From contig CALKWU010000016.1 of assembly GCA_938004015.1 (NCBI GenBank), forward strand, positions 1 through 54,035: 54,035 nucleotides of DNA, in the 5' to 3' direction. The notes under the pieces are model-generated. The model did not search any database. It was not told where the DNA came from and saw only the letters and a program-made list of their open reading frames with translations. The translations under genes were made by a program, and so were the position numbers. This stretch comes from an uncultured Oceanobacillus sp. (lineage in GTDB: Bacteria; Bacillota; Bacilli; Bacillales; Amphibacillaceae). Below are positions 16,752-24,826 of the stretch, in pieces (positions within the stretch are counted from its first letter, which is position 1; every line of letters starts with the position of its first letter).

Positions 16752-17111
16752 TTAATTTTTCAATGCAGCTTTTGCTTTTTCAGCCAGTTGCGCAAATGCT
16801 TCTGAATCATTTACTGCAAGATCGGAAAGCATTTTACGGTTAATGTCGATACCAGCCAATTTCAAACCGTGCATTAATCTGCTGTATGAAATATCATGCG
16901 CACGGGCAGCGGCATTGATACGCGTAATCCATAGTTTACGGAAATCACGTTTTTTACGTTTACGGTCACGATATGCATACTGACCGGATTTCATCACTTG
17001 TTGTTTTGCTACTCTGAATAATTTACTTTTGGAACCGTAATATCCTTTCGCTAATTTAAGGACGCGTTTACGTCGATTGCGTGTTACTGTTCCACCTTTT
17101 ACACGTGCCAT
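16752..17111 (-). CDS. rplT: Ribosomal protein L20
   Basis: A 119-residue L20 (bL20) with the basic extended N-terminus (MARVKGGTVTRNRRKRVLK) and globular C-terminal domain (ARAHDISYSRLMHGLKLAGI). It is needed early in 50S assembly and in Bacillus feeds back on its own operon by promoting termination in the leader. It follows rpmI by about 57 bp with its own AGGAGG site. Confidence 0.98.
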   Translation of the reverse strand: MARVKGGTVTRNRRKRVLKLAKGYYGSKSKLFRVAKQQVMKSGQYAYRDRKRKKRDFRKLWITRINAAARAHDISYSRLMHGLKLAGIDINRKMLSDLAVNDSEAFAQLAEKAKAALKN

Positions 17112-17168
17112 TGTTATAACCTCCTAAGTACAATTCCAGTTTAGATGTCTAATGTTGATGGTCTTTCT

Positions 17169-17363
17169 TTATTTTGGAAGCATCGAATTTATGCGTTTAT
17201 AATCTCCAGATGATACAAGTGTGCTTTTACGCAATTTGCGTTTTTGTTTTTGGGATTTATTTGCAAATAAATGACTTGTATATGCATGGGATCTTTTCAA
17301 TTTTCCGGTTCCCGTTCTTTTGAAACGTTTTTGTGAACCTTTGTGAGTTTTCATTTTTGGCAT
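17169..17363 (-). CDS. rpmI: Ribosomal protein L35
   Basis: A 64-residue L35 (bL35): MPKMKTHKGSQKRFKRTGTG followed by a lysine/arginine-rich body ending NSMLPK. I start at the second ATG, nine bases after AGGAGG, which gives the usual MPKMKTH terminus; the ATG two codons earlier is too close to the ribosome site. Middle gene of infC-rpmI-rplT. Confidence 0.97.
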   Translation of the reverse strand: MPKMKTHKGSQKRFKRTGTGKLKRSHAYTSHLFANKSQKQKRKLRKSTLVSSGDYKRINSMLPK

Positions 17364-17398
17364 CTTCATAATCCTCCTAAAATCAAGTTAAACTGTTT

Positions 17399-17917
17399 TT
17401 ATTTTTCATTGGATGGAGCAACCATCATGAACATGTTGCGGCCTTCCATTTTCGGTTTTTGTTCAACCGTTGCAATATCTTTCACTTCTTCAGCAAAGCG
17501 TTCCAAGACGTCACGACCTAAATCCTTGTGTGTAATCGCTCTTCCACGAAATCGGACGGCCACTTTCACCTTGTCACCTTTTTTCAAGAATCTCCGTGCG
17601 TTTTTCAGCTTCGTTTCAAAATCATGATCACCAATTGCCGGGCTTAGTCGTACTTCTTTCACATTGATGACTTTTTGTTTTTTCCTGGCTTCCTTTTCCC
17701 TTTTTTGCATCTCGAAGCGATATTTTCCGTAATCCATAATGCGGGCTACTGGTGGTTTGGCATTTGGTGCGACCAATACCAAGTCCAAGTTTTTATTTTG
17801 TGCAATCTGCAACGCTTCTTTATGTGATTTGACACCTAATTGCTCCCCGTTGGAATCAATCAATCGAACCTCTTTTGCACGGATCCTCTCATTCACATTC
17901 ATGTTTTCTTTGCTAAT
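17399..17917 (-). CDS. infC: Translation initiation factor IF-3 (AUU start)
   Basis: A 172-residue IF-3 with N-domain (VNERIRAKEVRLIDSNGEQLG), basic linker (RFEMQKREKEARKKQK) and C-domain (VRLSPAIGDHDFETKLKNA). IF-3 binds the 30S subunit, blocks premature 50S joining and rejects non-canonical start codons. The best start is ATT: GGAGGTGG lies six to seven bases upstream and the N-terminus becomes M-SKEN, like the AUU-initiated IF-3 of other bacteria. A rare AUU start makes the gene self-limiting because IF-3 discriminates against it. An in-frame reading further upstream runs through the leader and is not supported. Confidence 0.95.
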   Translation of the reverse strand: MSKENMNVNERIRAKEVRLIDSNGEQLGVKSHKEALQIAQNKNLDLVLVAPNAKPPVARIMDYGKYRFEMQKREKEARKKQKVINVKEVRLSPAIGDHDFETKLKNARRFLKKGDKVKVAVRFRGRAITHKDLGRDVLERFAEEVKDIATVEQKPKMEGRNMFMMVAPSNEK

Positions 17918-17978
17918 CTCGAGCCACCTCCGAAAAATTTTGTTTCTTCCTGACCTATACAGACAACCATTTATCCAC

Positions 17979-18010
17979 AAAAAAAGTGTCGGTACCATAT
18001 GCACCCACAC
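17979..18010 (-). terminator. Attenuator hairpin in the infC leader
   Basis: On the minus strand GTGTGGGTGC pairs with GGTACCGACAC (nine of ten positions) and is followed by TTTTTTT. It lies between promoter and infC, so it must be a conditional terminator. Confidence 0.82.
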
Positions 18011-18116
18011 GTCTCCCTACCAAAAAAGTAATTATTCAGGAACCAGTCAACAGCATGATGCGTCGAACAGGTGAGAAGCGGGTGCTTCTGCTTGTCTTTA
18101 GATCATTTTATTCAAC
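17986..18116 (-). promoter_or_regulatory. L20-type autoregulatory leader of infC-rpmI-rplT
   Basis: The roughly 200-base untranslated leader holds AGAAGCACCCGCTTCTCACC (18067-18086, minus strand), a hairpin with CACC extension seen in Firmicute infC leaders, followed by the attenuator at 17979-18010. In B. subtilis L20 binds this leader, mimicking its rRNA site, and causes premature termination. Regulation here is inferred from the conserved layout. Confidence 0.82.
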
Positions 18117-18122
18117 TTTTAT

Positions 18123-18151
18123 AGAATAACATATGAAAAAATTTATGTCAA
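18123..18151 (-). promoter_or_regulatory. Sigma-A promoter of infC operon
   Basis: TTGACA, 17-base spacer, TATTCT on the minus strand; predicted start near 18116. Confidence 0.82.
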
Positions 18152-18284
18152 GTAGAATCTCAAGACAAAAGCCTGTACCTACACGTCCATCATAACATAC
18201 TATCTTTCAGCTGGCAATGGTCCCATCTATTTTGCTGTTTTCCAAGGTTTCGTATATACTTACAATTGAAAATGAGGTGTGAAT

Positions 18285-18455
18285 ATGGAAAAATTCAATT
18301 GGAAAATGTTTTTATTGGCATTTCTCGTTGTTCTTATGTTCATCGCCGTCGGACTGGCCATTGCTTTTCGAAGTGTTTTCTTAATCGTTCTTTTCACTAT
18401 ACTCGGCTTCATCTTGATGGGATACGGCCTTTATTTGAAACGGAAGAATCAGTGA
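18285..18455 (+). CDS. ylaF: DUF5325 family small membrane protein (YlaF-like)
   Basis: A 56-residue protein, MEKFNWKMFLLAFLVVLMF followed by a second hydrophobic segment (FLIVLFTILGFILMGYG) and a basic tail (LYLKRKNQ). Two membrane helices separated by AFRS fit the DUF5325 family. Function is unknown. GAGGTG lies six bases before ATG. In B. subtilis ylaF lies close to suhB (yktC), as here, though typA is not next to it in this window. It converges on suhB. Confidence 0.78.
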   Translation: MEKFNWKMFLLAFLVVLMFIAVGLAIAFRSVFLIVLFTILGFILMGYGLYLKRKNQ

Positions 18456-18479
18456 CTGGCAAAAACAGTCACTTTCTTC
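18451..18479. terminator. Terminator between the DUF5325 gene and suhB
   Basis: AGTGACTG and CAGTCACT pair around GCAAAAA; it overlaps both stop codons and has T-rich flanks on the plus strand. Confidence 0.72.
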
Positions 18480-19275
18480 CGTTTTTAATGAATTCCAGTA
18501 AATGCTGTTGGATAGCCGGGTTGCACGTCAGCACCGAATTCGCCTCCATCATATCCAACGGTTTTCCATCCAATGTCGTCGATAATCCGCCGACTTCCTT
18601 AACAATGACTACTCCCGCGGCGATATCCCACGGGGAAAGCCGCATCGCCAAGTATCCATTGATGGTCCCTTCTGCAACATAAGCGAACTCCAATGTGGCT
18701 GAACCGTAAGTCCTGCTTCCTCGAACCTTACGAATAAGCTGATGCATCACCTTTTCATCCACGAACCGGTTCTGGAGAAGAAAATAATGGTTCATTGCCA
18801 ACAATGAATCTTCAAACTTTAAATTTTTATCGAGAGGTTGCAACTTTTTATCGTTTTTATAAGCGCCTTCTGAGCGTTTTGCATGATACAGGACATTTGC
18901 CATCACGTCATAAATCAAACCGATTTCCCCAACCCCGTCATGAAAAATGCCGATGGATATCGCAAAGTTTTTCTGTTGATGGACAAAATTCATCGTCCCA
19001 TCAATCGGATCGATAATCCATACCGTTCCTTTCAGAGATTCGAGTTCATCTCCATATCCTTCTTCACCGATAATTCGGTGGTTGGGAAAATTCGTTTTAA
19101 TTTTTCCGACGAGATACTCTTCAATTTGCTTATCCATTTCCGTGACGAGATCGTTCCGGTTTGATTTGGTCGAAATGACTCTCGGTTCATCGATCTTATT
19201 TCGGATGATTTCTCCTGCTTGTAAAATCCAAGTTTTTGCGTATCCATATATCTTATTTCTTTCCTGTTTATTCAT
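18469..19275 (-). CDS. suhB: Inositol monophosphatase family protein
   Basis: A 268-residue Mg2+-dependent phosphatase of the IMPase/FBPase superfamily. Metal and substrate motifs are IIGEEGYG (about 69-76), WIIDPIDGTMNFVH (about 85-98) and SPWDIAAGVVIVKEVGG (about 205-220). B. subtilis YktC acts on inositol-1-phosphate. The start MNKQERNKIYGY is fixed by GGGGGAG; a longer ORF upstream has no ribosome site. It sits downstream of ykzI- and yktA-like genes. Confidence 0.93.
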   Translation of the reverse strand: MNKQERNKIYGYAKTWILQAGEIIRNKIDEPRVISTKSNRNDLVTEMDKQIEEYLVGKIKTNFPNHRIIGEEGYGDELESLKGTVWIIDPIDGTMNFVHQQKNFAISIGIFHDGVGEIGLIYDVMANVLYHAKRSEGAYKNDKKLQPLDKNLKFEDSLLAMNHYFLLQNRFVDEKVMHQLIRKVRGSRTYGSATLEFAYVAEGTINGYLAMRLSPWDIAAGVVIVKEVGGLSTTLDGKPLDMMEANSVLTCNPAIQQHLLEFIKNGRK

Positions 19276-19343
19276 CAAAACTCCCCCGATAAAACGACTC
19301 CAAATCCATTGTATCAAAACAAGCAAAGGTCCGAAAATGAAAG

Positions 19344-19400
19344 ACTTCGTATTTATCGGATCATCACAGTTGCAGCTGGATAATCGAATAAATACGAAGT
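19344..19400 (-). terminator. Long hairpin downstream of the ykzI-like gene
   Basis: GACTTCGTATTTAT and ATAAATACGAAGTC are exact complements (14 bp) 29 bases apart, followed by a T-rich stretch on the minus strand. Confidence 0.65.
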
Positions 19401-19408
19401 CCTATCCG

Positions 19409-19609
19409 CTACTCATCATGATCAACTGTCATTTCATTCAGTTCGGTACGTAATTTTTCAAGTCGTTTTTTAATCTTCTCCATTTCCGCAGTATCCTCCG
19501 CTTGCATCGCTTCATAAAGGTTCATCAGTTCGTAATCTATTTCCATTCGAATGACCGGCAACTTCAAAATCGCTTCTTGTTTTTCGATTGCTTGCATCAG
19601 GTATTTCAC
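19409..19609 (-). CDS. Short coiled-coil protein (YkzI-like)
   Basis: A 66-residue, highly charged, probably helical protein: MKYLMQAIEKQEAILKLP at the start, heptad-like AEMEKIKKRLEKLRTELNEM near the end. It resembles the small ykzI product between yktA and yktC in B. subtilis; function unknown. Start is uncertain: GTG at 19609 lies eight bases after AAAGGTG, whereas GTG at 19618 is too close to it. It has its own terminator. Confidence 0.65.
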   Translation of the reverse strand: MKYLMQAIEKQEAILKLPVIRMEIDYELMNLYEAMQAEDTAEMEKIKKRLEKLRTELNEMTVDHDE

Positions 19610-19837
19610 TTCTTTCACACCTTTCCCGATGATGATGCATCTTTTCTTTTTAGTTTATGTTCCTTTTCAAAGGAAGTTCACATATTTGTAAGCTTGCTTC
19701 TTGCCATAACAATTCCCCGAAACGAACGGATTTAAACGTTAGTAAGTCTCAGTGCAAAAGATGCATATCAATCATTGAACAGGAAATCGTCAAAGTGAAA
19801 GGGAAGGATAAAGACAGGAGCTAAACGCCCCCCATCT
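19610..19837. other. 228-bp intergenic region
   Basis: No convincing gene. On the minus strand TTGACG, 17 bases, TGATAT (within 19760-19800) could be the promoter of the ykzI-like gene, with a leader of over 100 bases. Confidence 0.35.
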
Positions 19838-20104
19838 TTACATCTTGATATATTCGTCATCCGATTCCCTTGCTTTTTTCATGACAGCATACGGTGTGTA
19901 TCCTGATGCTTTTTCAAACTCCACAAAGATTTTTTTCTCTTCACTTTTTGACGGAACGATTTCCTTGAATCGCCGATAGACGACAAGTAAATCCTCCCGT
20001 AAAACCTTTTTTTCATAAGCCTTTTCAATTAAATTGAAAAAGTTGACGACATCGATGATTTCCTGTTTGGACCAGTCTTCATCGATGGGATAAGAATAAT
20101 TCAT
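19838..20104 (-). CDS. yktA: UPF0223 family protein (YktA)
   Basis: An 88-residue helical protein with the UPF0223 pattern (YPIDEDWSKQEIIDVVNFF at the start, FKEIVPSKSEEKKIFVEFE and ASGYTPYAVMKKAR near the end). The fold is known for the family but not the function. Its ATG overlaps the stop of the nitronate-monooxygenase-like gene (ATGA), so the two are translationally coupled, an association I do not remember from B. subtilis. Confidence 0.9.
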   Translation of the reverse strand: MNYSYPIDEDWSKQEIIDVVNFFNLIEKAYEKKVLREDLLVVYRRFKEIVPSKSEEKKIFVEFEKASGYTPYAVMKKARESDDEYIKM

Positions 20105-21072
20105 GATTGTACCTCACTTTTCGCCCATTTGTTTCGTATGTCACTCGCCTCTTTGATAATCGATTGAATAACTTCCTCAACTGTCGGAATATCATGGATT
20201 CTCGCAGCAGATTGACCAGCCCAACCGAACCCTTTGGAAGCATCTCCCTCTTGGATATAACGATTGTTCGCCTTTCCGCTGATATAATCTTTCAACCCTT
20301 CATAGCCGATTCCTCGTTGCTCCATTTCAAGGATTTTTTCAGCCCAAGATCCTCTCAATGTCCGAGCAGGTGCACCCAGTGTTCGCTTGATGACTATCGT
20401 ACTGTTTTCATCCGCTTCCAATATCGCCCGTTTATAATTTTCATGGGCCCGGCACTCTTTCGTCGCAATGAAACGAGTACCCATTTCAATTCCTTCCGCA
20501 CCTAGGCTCAGCGCAGCCATCAGTCCGCGTCCATCTGCAATCCCGCCCGAAGCGATCACCGGAATCGATACATGATCGACCACTTGTGGAGTAAGCACGA
20601 TTGTTCCTGCATCCGATCTCCCCAAATGTCCGCCTCCTTCTTGTCCGACAACCATAACTGCATCTGCCCCAAGTTCCTCCGCCTTTTTTGCTTGTCTGCG
20701 GGCGGCCACAAGAACGAGCTTTTTAATATTATGCCCACTTACCATGTCGAGTACTCCTTGAGGGTTTCCTCCAGTGACGGAAATTGTCGGAACTTCTTCT
20801 TCTATTGCCACTTCCACCATATGTTCATATGGGCGGCCATGTTGACCAATGGCAAAGTTGACACCAAAAGGCTTATCGGTCAGTGATTTCACCTTTCTGA
20901 TTTCTTCCCGCAATGCTTCCGGAGAAGGTAACGTCATGGCAGTGATTTGTCCCAAACCCCCGGCATTAGAAACGGCAGCCGCAAGTTCGGAATAAGCCAA
21001 ATAAGCAAGTCCCCCTTGAATAATCGGATATTTAATGTCGAAAAGTTCAGTCACTCTCGTCTTAAACTCCAT
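20101..21072 (-). CDS. Nitronate monooxygenase / FabK-like flavoprotein
   Basis: A 323-residue FMN TIM-barrel protein: start TELFDIKYPIIQGGLAYLAY, then NAGGLGQITA, GVNFAIG, EGGGHLGR, IPVIASGGIADGRGL and GAEGIEMGTRFIAT, the phosphate-binding end of the barrel. Relatives are nitronate monooxygenases and the enoyl-ACP reductase FabK. The catalytic histidine in GQEGGGHLG is present. With no fatty-acid genes around, a detoxifying nitronate monooxygenase is likelier than FabK. It overlaps yktA by four bases. Confidence 0.88.
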   Translation of the reverse strand: MEFKTRVTELFDIKYPIIQGGLAYLAYSELAAAVSNAGGLGQITAMTLPSPEALREEIRKVKSLTDKPFGVNFAIGQHGRPYEHMVEVAIEEEVPTISVTGGNPQGVLDMVSGHNIKKLVLVAARRQAKKAEELGADAVMVVGQEGGGHLGRSDAGTIVLTPQVVDHVSIPVIASGGIADGRGLMAALSLGAEGIEMGTRFIATKECRAHENYKRAILEADENSTIVIKRTLGAPARTLRGSWAEKILEMEQRGIGYEGLKDYISGKANNRYIQEGDASKGFGWAGQSAARIHDIPTVEEVIQSIIKEASDIRNKWAKSEVQS

Positions 21073-21149
21073 CGTCTTTCTCCTCCCCTACTATTTTCCC
21101 TTTCATTGTAACATTCATTTTTATTTTCTGTTAATAAAGAAGAAACCGA

Positions 21150-22025
21150 TTAATCTTCTTCGTCCATCACTTGAATGAGGGTCGGATCGACAATTTCATA
21201 ACCATTATCCCGAAGCCCTTCCACAATCGCTTCTAAAGCTTCATTCGTCCATTCACGATCATGCATTAAAAGATTTGCCCCGGGCTTCAATAAAGAGTAG
21301 GATACACCAACTTCCGGTCCTTCTCCCGTAATCATCGCTTCTGCCAGTTTTTCCGCATCCATATACGGTTCGAAATAGTCAAAGCCATAGGTCCAGTTCA
21401 TTAATACCATGCCTTCTTCTTCCACCAATTGTTCCGAGAAGTCCGTGTTCATGCCATTTGGAGCACGGAAAAATTTCGGACGCTCCCCGATGATTTCTTC
21501 TATCCGATCGCTGAGCCGGATGATTTCATCCCGTTGTTCTTCTTCGGATATGTCAGTAAGCAATGGATGGTTATACGTATGATTTCCAATTAAAAATCCC
21601 ATCTCATGGAGTTGTTTCAATTGTTCTTCACTTTCTGGCGTGTCCAAAAGATGACCGTTGACGAAAAAAATCGCACCTGCATCCAATTTTTTCAACGTTT
21701 CCGCCATCTCCATCGTGTATGTGGATGGAGCATCATCAAACGTCAAAAGAACGACTTGTTCATTCACATCATTATGTAAAGGAACGACAGATGAATCTTC
21801 AGCAATGTAATATTGTAATTCGATTTCATCTTCCTCATCTACCCCATCTTCGTCGTTTTCTACTCCATCAATCTTTTCTTCTGTAGTCTTTCCATTCTGC
21901 TCGGATTGCTGTTCCGTATCGGTTTCTGCTTCTTCATTCGATATATCGTTTCCGGTCGTTTCATCAATGGAACAGGCAACGAAAATCCATGCGAGAAGAG
22001 CAATGACGATCATCAAACGCTTCAT
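21150..22025 (-). CDS. Polysaccharide deacetylase family lipoprotein
   Basis: A 291-residue surface lipoprotein: signal peptide MKRLMIVIALLAWIFVACS with lipobox FVAC, then an acidic linker (about 20-75), then a NodB domain. Deacetylase motifs are LLTFDDAPSTY (DD pair), GNHTYNHPLL (metal histidines), FFRAPNG and LMHDREW. The family removes N-acetyl groups from peptidoglycan or other glycans. Motif 1 has DDAPS instead of the usual DDGP. AGGAGG lies seven bases before the chosen ATG. It is divided from pdhD by that operon's terminator. Confidence 0.9.
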   Translation of the reverse strand: MKRLMIVIALLAWIFVACSIDETTGNDISNEEAETDTEQQSEQNGKTTEEKIDGVENDEDGVDEEDEIELQYYIAEDSSVVPLHNDVNEQVVLLTFDDAPSTYTMEMAETLKKLDAGAIFFVNGHLLDTPESEEQLKQLHEMGFLIGNHTYNHPLLTDISEEEQRDEIIRLSDRIEEIIGERPKFFRAPNGMNTDFSEQLVEEEGMVLMNWTYGFDYFEPYMDAEKLAEAMITGEGPEVGVSYSLLKPGANLLMHDREWTNEALEAIVEGLRDNGYEIVDPTLIQVMDEED

Positions 22026-22069
22026 TTCAGTTTCCTCCTGAGCCATAACTGGTGGTAAAGTTGAAAAAA

Positions 22070-22104
22070 TAAAAAAAGGGCGGCTATATTTAATGATAGC
22101 CGCC
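22070..22104 (-). terminator. Terminator of the pdh operon
   Basis: On the minus strand GGCGGCTAT pairs with ATAGCCGCC, followed by CTTTTTTT. Confidence 0.93.
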
Positions 22105-22116
22105 ATATCTTGCATT

Positions 22117-23526
22117 TTATTTTAACATATGGGTAGGTCTTCCGAGTGCCACTTCCGCAGCTTCCATGGTGATTTCTCCCAATGTCGGATGCGGATGGAT
22201 CGTAAGGGCGATATCTTCAGCTGTCATTCCCGCCTCCACAGCAAGTGCGATTTCTGAAATCATGTCACTTGCATTTGGACCGGCGATTTGACCTCCAAGT
22301 ATGAGCCCGTCTTCTTCACGGGTCACCAATTTCAAGAATCCATCGCTGTTGTTTAAAGATAGGGCACGTCCATTTGCACCGAATGGGAATCTGCCGACTT
22401 TTACGTTATATCCTTTTTCTTTCGCTTCTTGCTCACTTAAGCCAACTGTTGCAAGTTCAGGATCCGTAAAGGCGACTGCCGGAATGCCGATATAATCAAT
22501 TTCAGATTTTTCTCCGCTGATCGCTTCTGCGGCAATTTTCCCTTCATAAGAAGCTTTATGGGCAAGTTGCGGCCCTGAAGTGATATCACCGATTGCATAA
22601 ATATTGTCAACAGATGTCCGGCATTGTTTATCCGTTTTAATAAGTCCTCTTTCATCCAATTCAATACCGACTTGTTCAAGGCCGATTTCTCCCGTGTTCG
22701 GTTTCCGCCCAACTGTCACAAGAACATAGTCCGCTTCAATCGTTTCTTCTTTTCCTTTCACTTCGTACGTGACTTTAACCCCTTTATCGGTTTCTTCAGC
22801 GCTTTTCGCCAACGCACCTGTGATGATTGTTGCGCCTTTTTTCTTGAGACGTTTTTTCACAAGTTGTGTCATTTGTTTTTCAAAACCGCTCAAAATATCG
22901 TCAGCGCCTTCGAGGAAAGTGACCTCTGTACCGAAGTTGGCATAAGCTGATCCCAGTTCACTACCGATGTATCCAGCACCGATGACGACAAGTTTTTCCG
23001 GTACTTCTTTCAAGTTCAACGCACCTGTTGAATCAAGGATGCGCTCGGAAAATTCAAATCCTGGAATTTCAATCGGTGATGAACCGGTCGCAATGATGCA
23101 ATTGTTGAATTTGTAAGTTGTCGAACTTTTATCGTCCATAATTCTCGCGGTATTTTTATCTACGAAGTATGCTTCACCTTTAACGATGTCGACTTTATTG
23201 CCTTTCAGCAAACCTTCTACACCGGAAGTGAGCTTTTGGACGATGGAATCTTTCCACTCTTGTACTTTGGAAAAATCAACAGAGACATTTTCCGCTTTAA
23301 TTCCAAGTTCTTCGATACCTTGAGCTTCAGCAACTTTATGTCCAGCAGAAATCAATGCTTTTGATGGTATACAGCCTACGTTCAAGCAAACTCCTCCGAG
23401 TGCTCCTTTATCGACGATCGTTACTTTTTGTCCTAGTTGGGCAGCACGAATCGCAGCAACATATCCTCCTGGTCCGGCCCCTACAACTAGTGTATCTACT
23501 TCTACTGGAAAATCTCCAACTACCAT
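22117..23526 (-). CDS. pdhD: Dihydrolipoamide dehydrogenase (E3)
   Basis: A 469-residue flavoprotein that reoxidises the lipoyl arm of E2 and passes electrons to NAD+. Visible are the FAD site VVGAGPGGYVAAIRAAQLG (about 14-32), redox disulfide GGVCLNVGCIPSK (about 43-55), NAD site VIGAGYIGSELG (about 181-192), FAD-contact TSVDNIYAIGD and the C-terminal catalytic HPHPTLGE. Last gene of pdhABCD, three bases after pdhC. It may also serve other 2-oxoacid complexes. Confidence 0.97.
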   Translation of the reverse strand: MVVGDFPVEVDTLVVGAGPGGYVAAIRAAQLGQKVTIVDKGALGGVCLNVGCIPSKALISAGHKVAEAQGIEELGIKAENVSVDFSKVQEWKDSIVQKLTSGVEGLLKGNKVDIVKGEAYFVDKNTARIMDDKSSTTYKFNNCIIATGSSPIEIPGFEFSERILDSTGALNLKEVPEKLVVIGAGYIGSELGSAYANFGTEVTFLEGADDILSGFEKQMTQLVKKRLKKKGATIITGALAKSAEETDKGVKVTYEVKGKEETIEADYVLVTVGRKPNTGEIGLEQVGIELDERGLIKTDKQCRTSVDNIYAIGDITSGPQLAHKASYEGKIAAEAISGEKSEIDYIGIPAVAFTDPELATVGLSEQEAKEKGYNVKVGRFPFGANGRALSLNNSDGFLKLVTREEDGLILGGQIAGPNASDMISEIALAVEAGMTAEDIALTIHPHPTLGEITMEAAEVALGRPTHMLK

Positions 23527-23529
23527 CTT

Positions 23530-24804
23530 TTACGCCTCCATCATTATTAGTTGTGGATCATGCAGTACACGTTTAATCTGGTTCAATGCAAGCTGTGCAG
23601 TTGCCCCATCAACGATACGATGATCAAAGCTCAGAGATAAAGCAAGTACAGGAGCGACAACCACTTCTCCGTTACGGACAACCGGTTTTTCAGCAATTCT
23701 GCCAATCCCTAAAATGACCGCTTCCGGATAATTGAGAACTGGTGTGAACCATTGTCCGCCGGCTGAGCCGATATTTGTAATCGTGTTTGAAGCGCCTGAC
23801 ATCTCTTCAGGTTTCAGTTTACCATTTCTTGCTTTTTCTGCCAAGGTGTTGATATCCTGAGAGATTTCAAAGATGGATTTGCGATCTGCATCTTTAACGA
23901 CCGGAACGAGCAAACCTCTATCCGTATCTGCTGCAATTCCGATATTGTAGTAATGTTTAGTTACGATTTCTTCTGTTTCTTCATCGATGTACGAATTGAT
24001 GATCGGGTATTTCTTGGATGCAGAAATCAATGCTTTTACGACGTATGGGAGATAAGTCAGTTTGATTCCTTGCTCCGCAGCGATTTCTTTGAATTTCTTA
24101 CGATGTGCGACAAGTTCCGTCACATCCACCTCGTCCATCAACGTGACGTGAGGTGCTTTTGTTTTCGATTCAACCATTGCATTAGCAATCGCTCGACGGA
24201 TACCAGACATTTTCTCTCTTGTTTCCGGATATGTTCCTTGAGGTGCTGCTGCAACTTCACGGCTTGGTTCTTCTGTCGTTTTCTCCGCTCCGGTTTCAGC
24301 TGCTGGCGTCTCGCCGCTTAAGAACGCATCGATATCTTCTTTCAAGATACGGCCATTTTTACCGGTACCGGTCACTTCATGGATATTGACGCCTTTATCA
24401 CGAGCATACTTTCTGACAGAAGGCATAGCGATGACACGTCTTAAATCATCATCGGCTTCTTCACTTGCAGAAGATGTTTCAGCAGGCGTTTCTTGTTTCG
24501 TCTCAGCTGGTTTTTCTTCTGCTTCCGCAGGTGTTGCGTCTTCCTCATCGTCAGTGGATTCATAACCTTCCGCATCCAATGTAACAAAAACGTCACCTAC
24601 GCGAGCGACTTCACCTTCTCCAACATATATCTTTTTCACCGTTCCATCGACTGGAGCCGGAATTTCCACAACTGCTTTATCATTTTGCACTTCACAAAGG
24701 ACATCGTCTTCTTGTACTTCATCGCCTTCGTTCACAAACCATTTGACGATTTCACCTTCAGCGATTCCTTCACCGATGTCCGGAAATTTAAATTCAAATG
24801 CCAT
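23530..24804 (-). CDS. pdhC: Dihydrolipoamide acetyltransferase (E2)
   Basis: A 424-residue E2 core of pyruvate dehydrogenase. In order: one lipoyl domain with the modified lysine K43 in VQNDKAVVEI, an Ala/Pro/Glu-rich linker, the peripheral-subunit-binding domain (RVIAMPSVRKYARDKGVNIH, about 122-141), a second flexible linker, and the acetyltransferase domain with the active site LSFDHRIVDGA near the end. Third gene of pdhABCD; GGAGGTAG precedes ATG. Confidence 0.97.
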   Translation of the reverse strand: MAFEFKFPDIGEGIAEGEIVKWFVNEGDEVQEDDVLCEVQNDKAVVEIPAPVDGTVKKIYVGEGEVARVGDVFVTLDAEGYESTDDEEDATPAEAEEKPAETKQETPAETSSASEEADDDLRRVIAMPSVRKYARDKGVNIHEVTGTGKNGRILKEDIDAFLSGETPAAETGAEKTTEEPSREVAAAPQGTYPETREKMSGIRRAIANAMVESKTKAPHVTLMDEVDVTELVAHRKKFKEIAAEQGIKLTYLPYVVKALISASKKYPIINSYIDEETEEIVTKHYYNIGIAADTDRGLLVPVVKDADRKSIFEISQDINTLAEKARNGKLKPEEMSGASNTITNIGSAGGQWFTPVLNYPEAVILGIGRIAEKPVVRNGEVVVAPVLALSLSFDHRIVDGATAQLALNQIKRVLHDPQLIMMEA

Positions 24805-24826
24805 ATCGTCTACCTCCTAGACTTTT

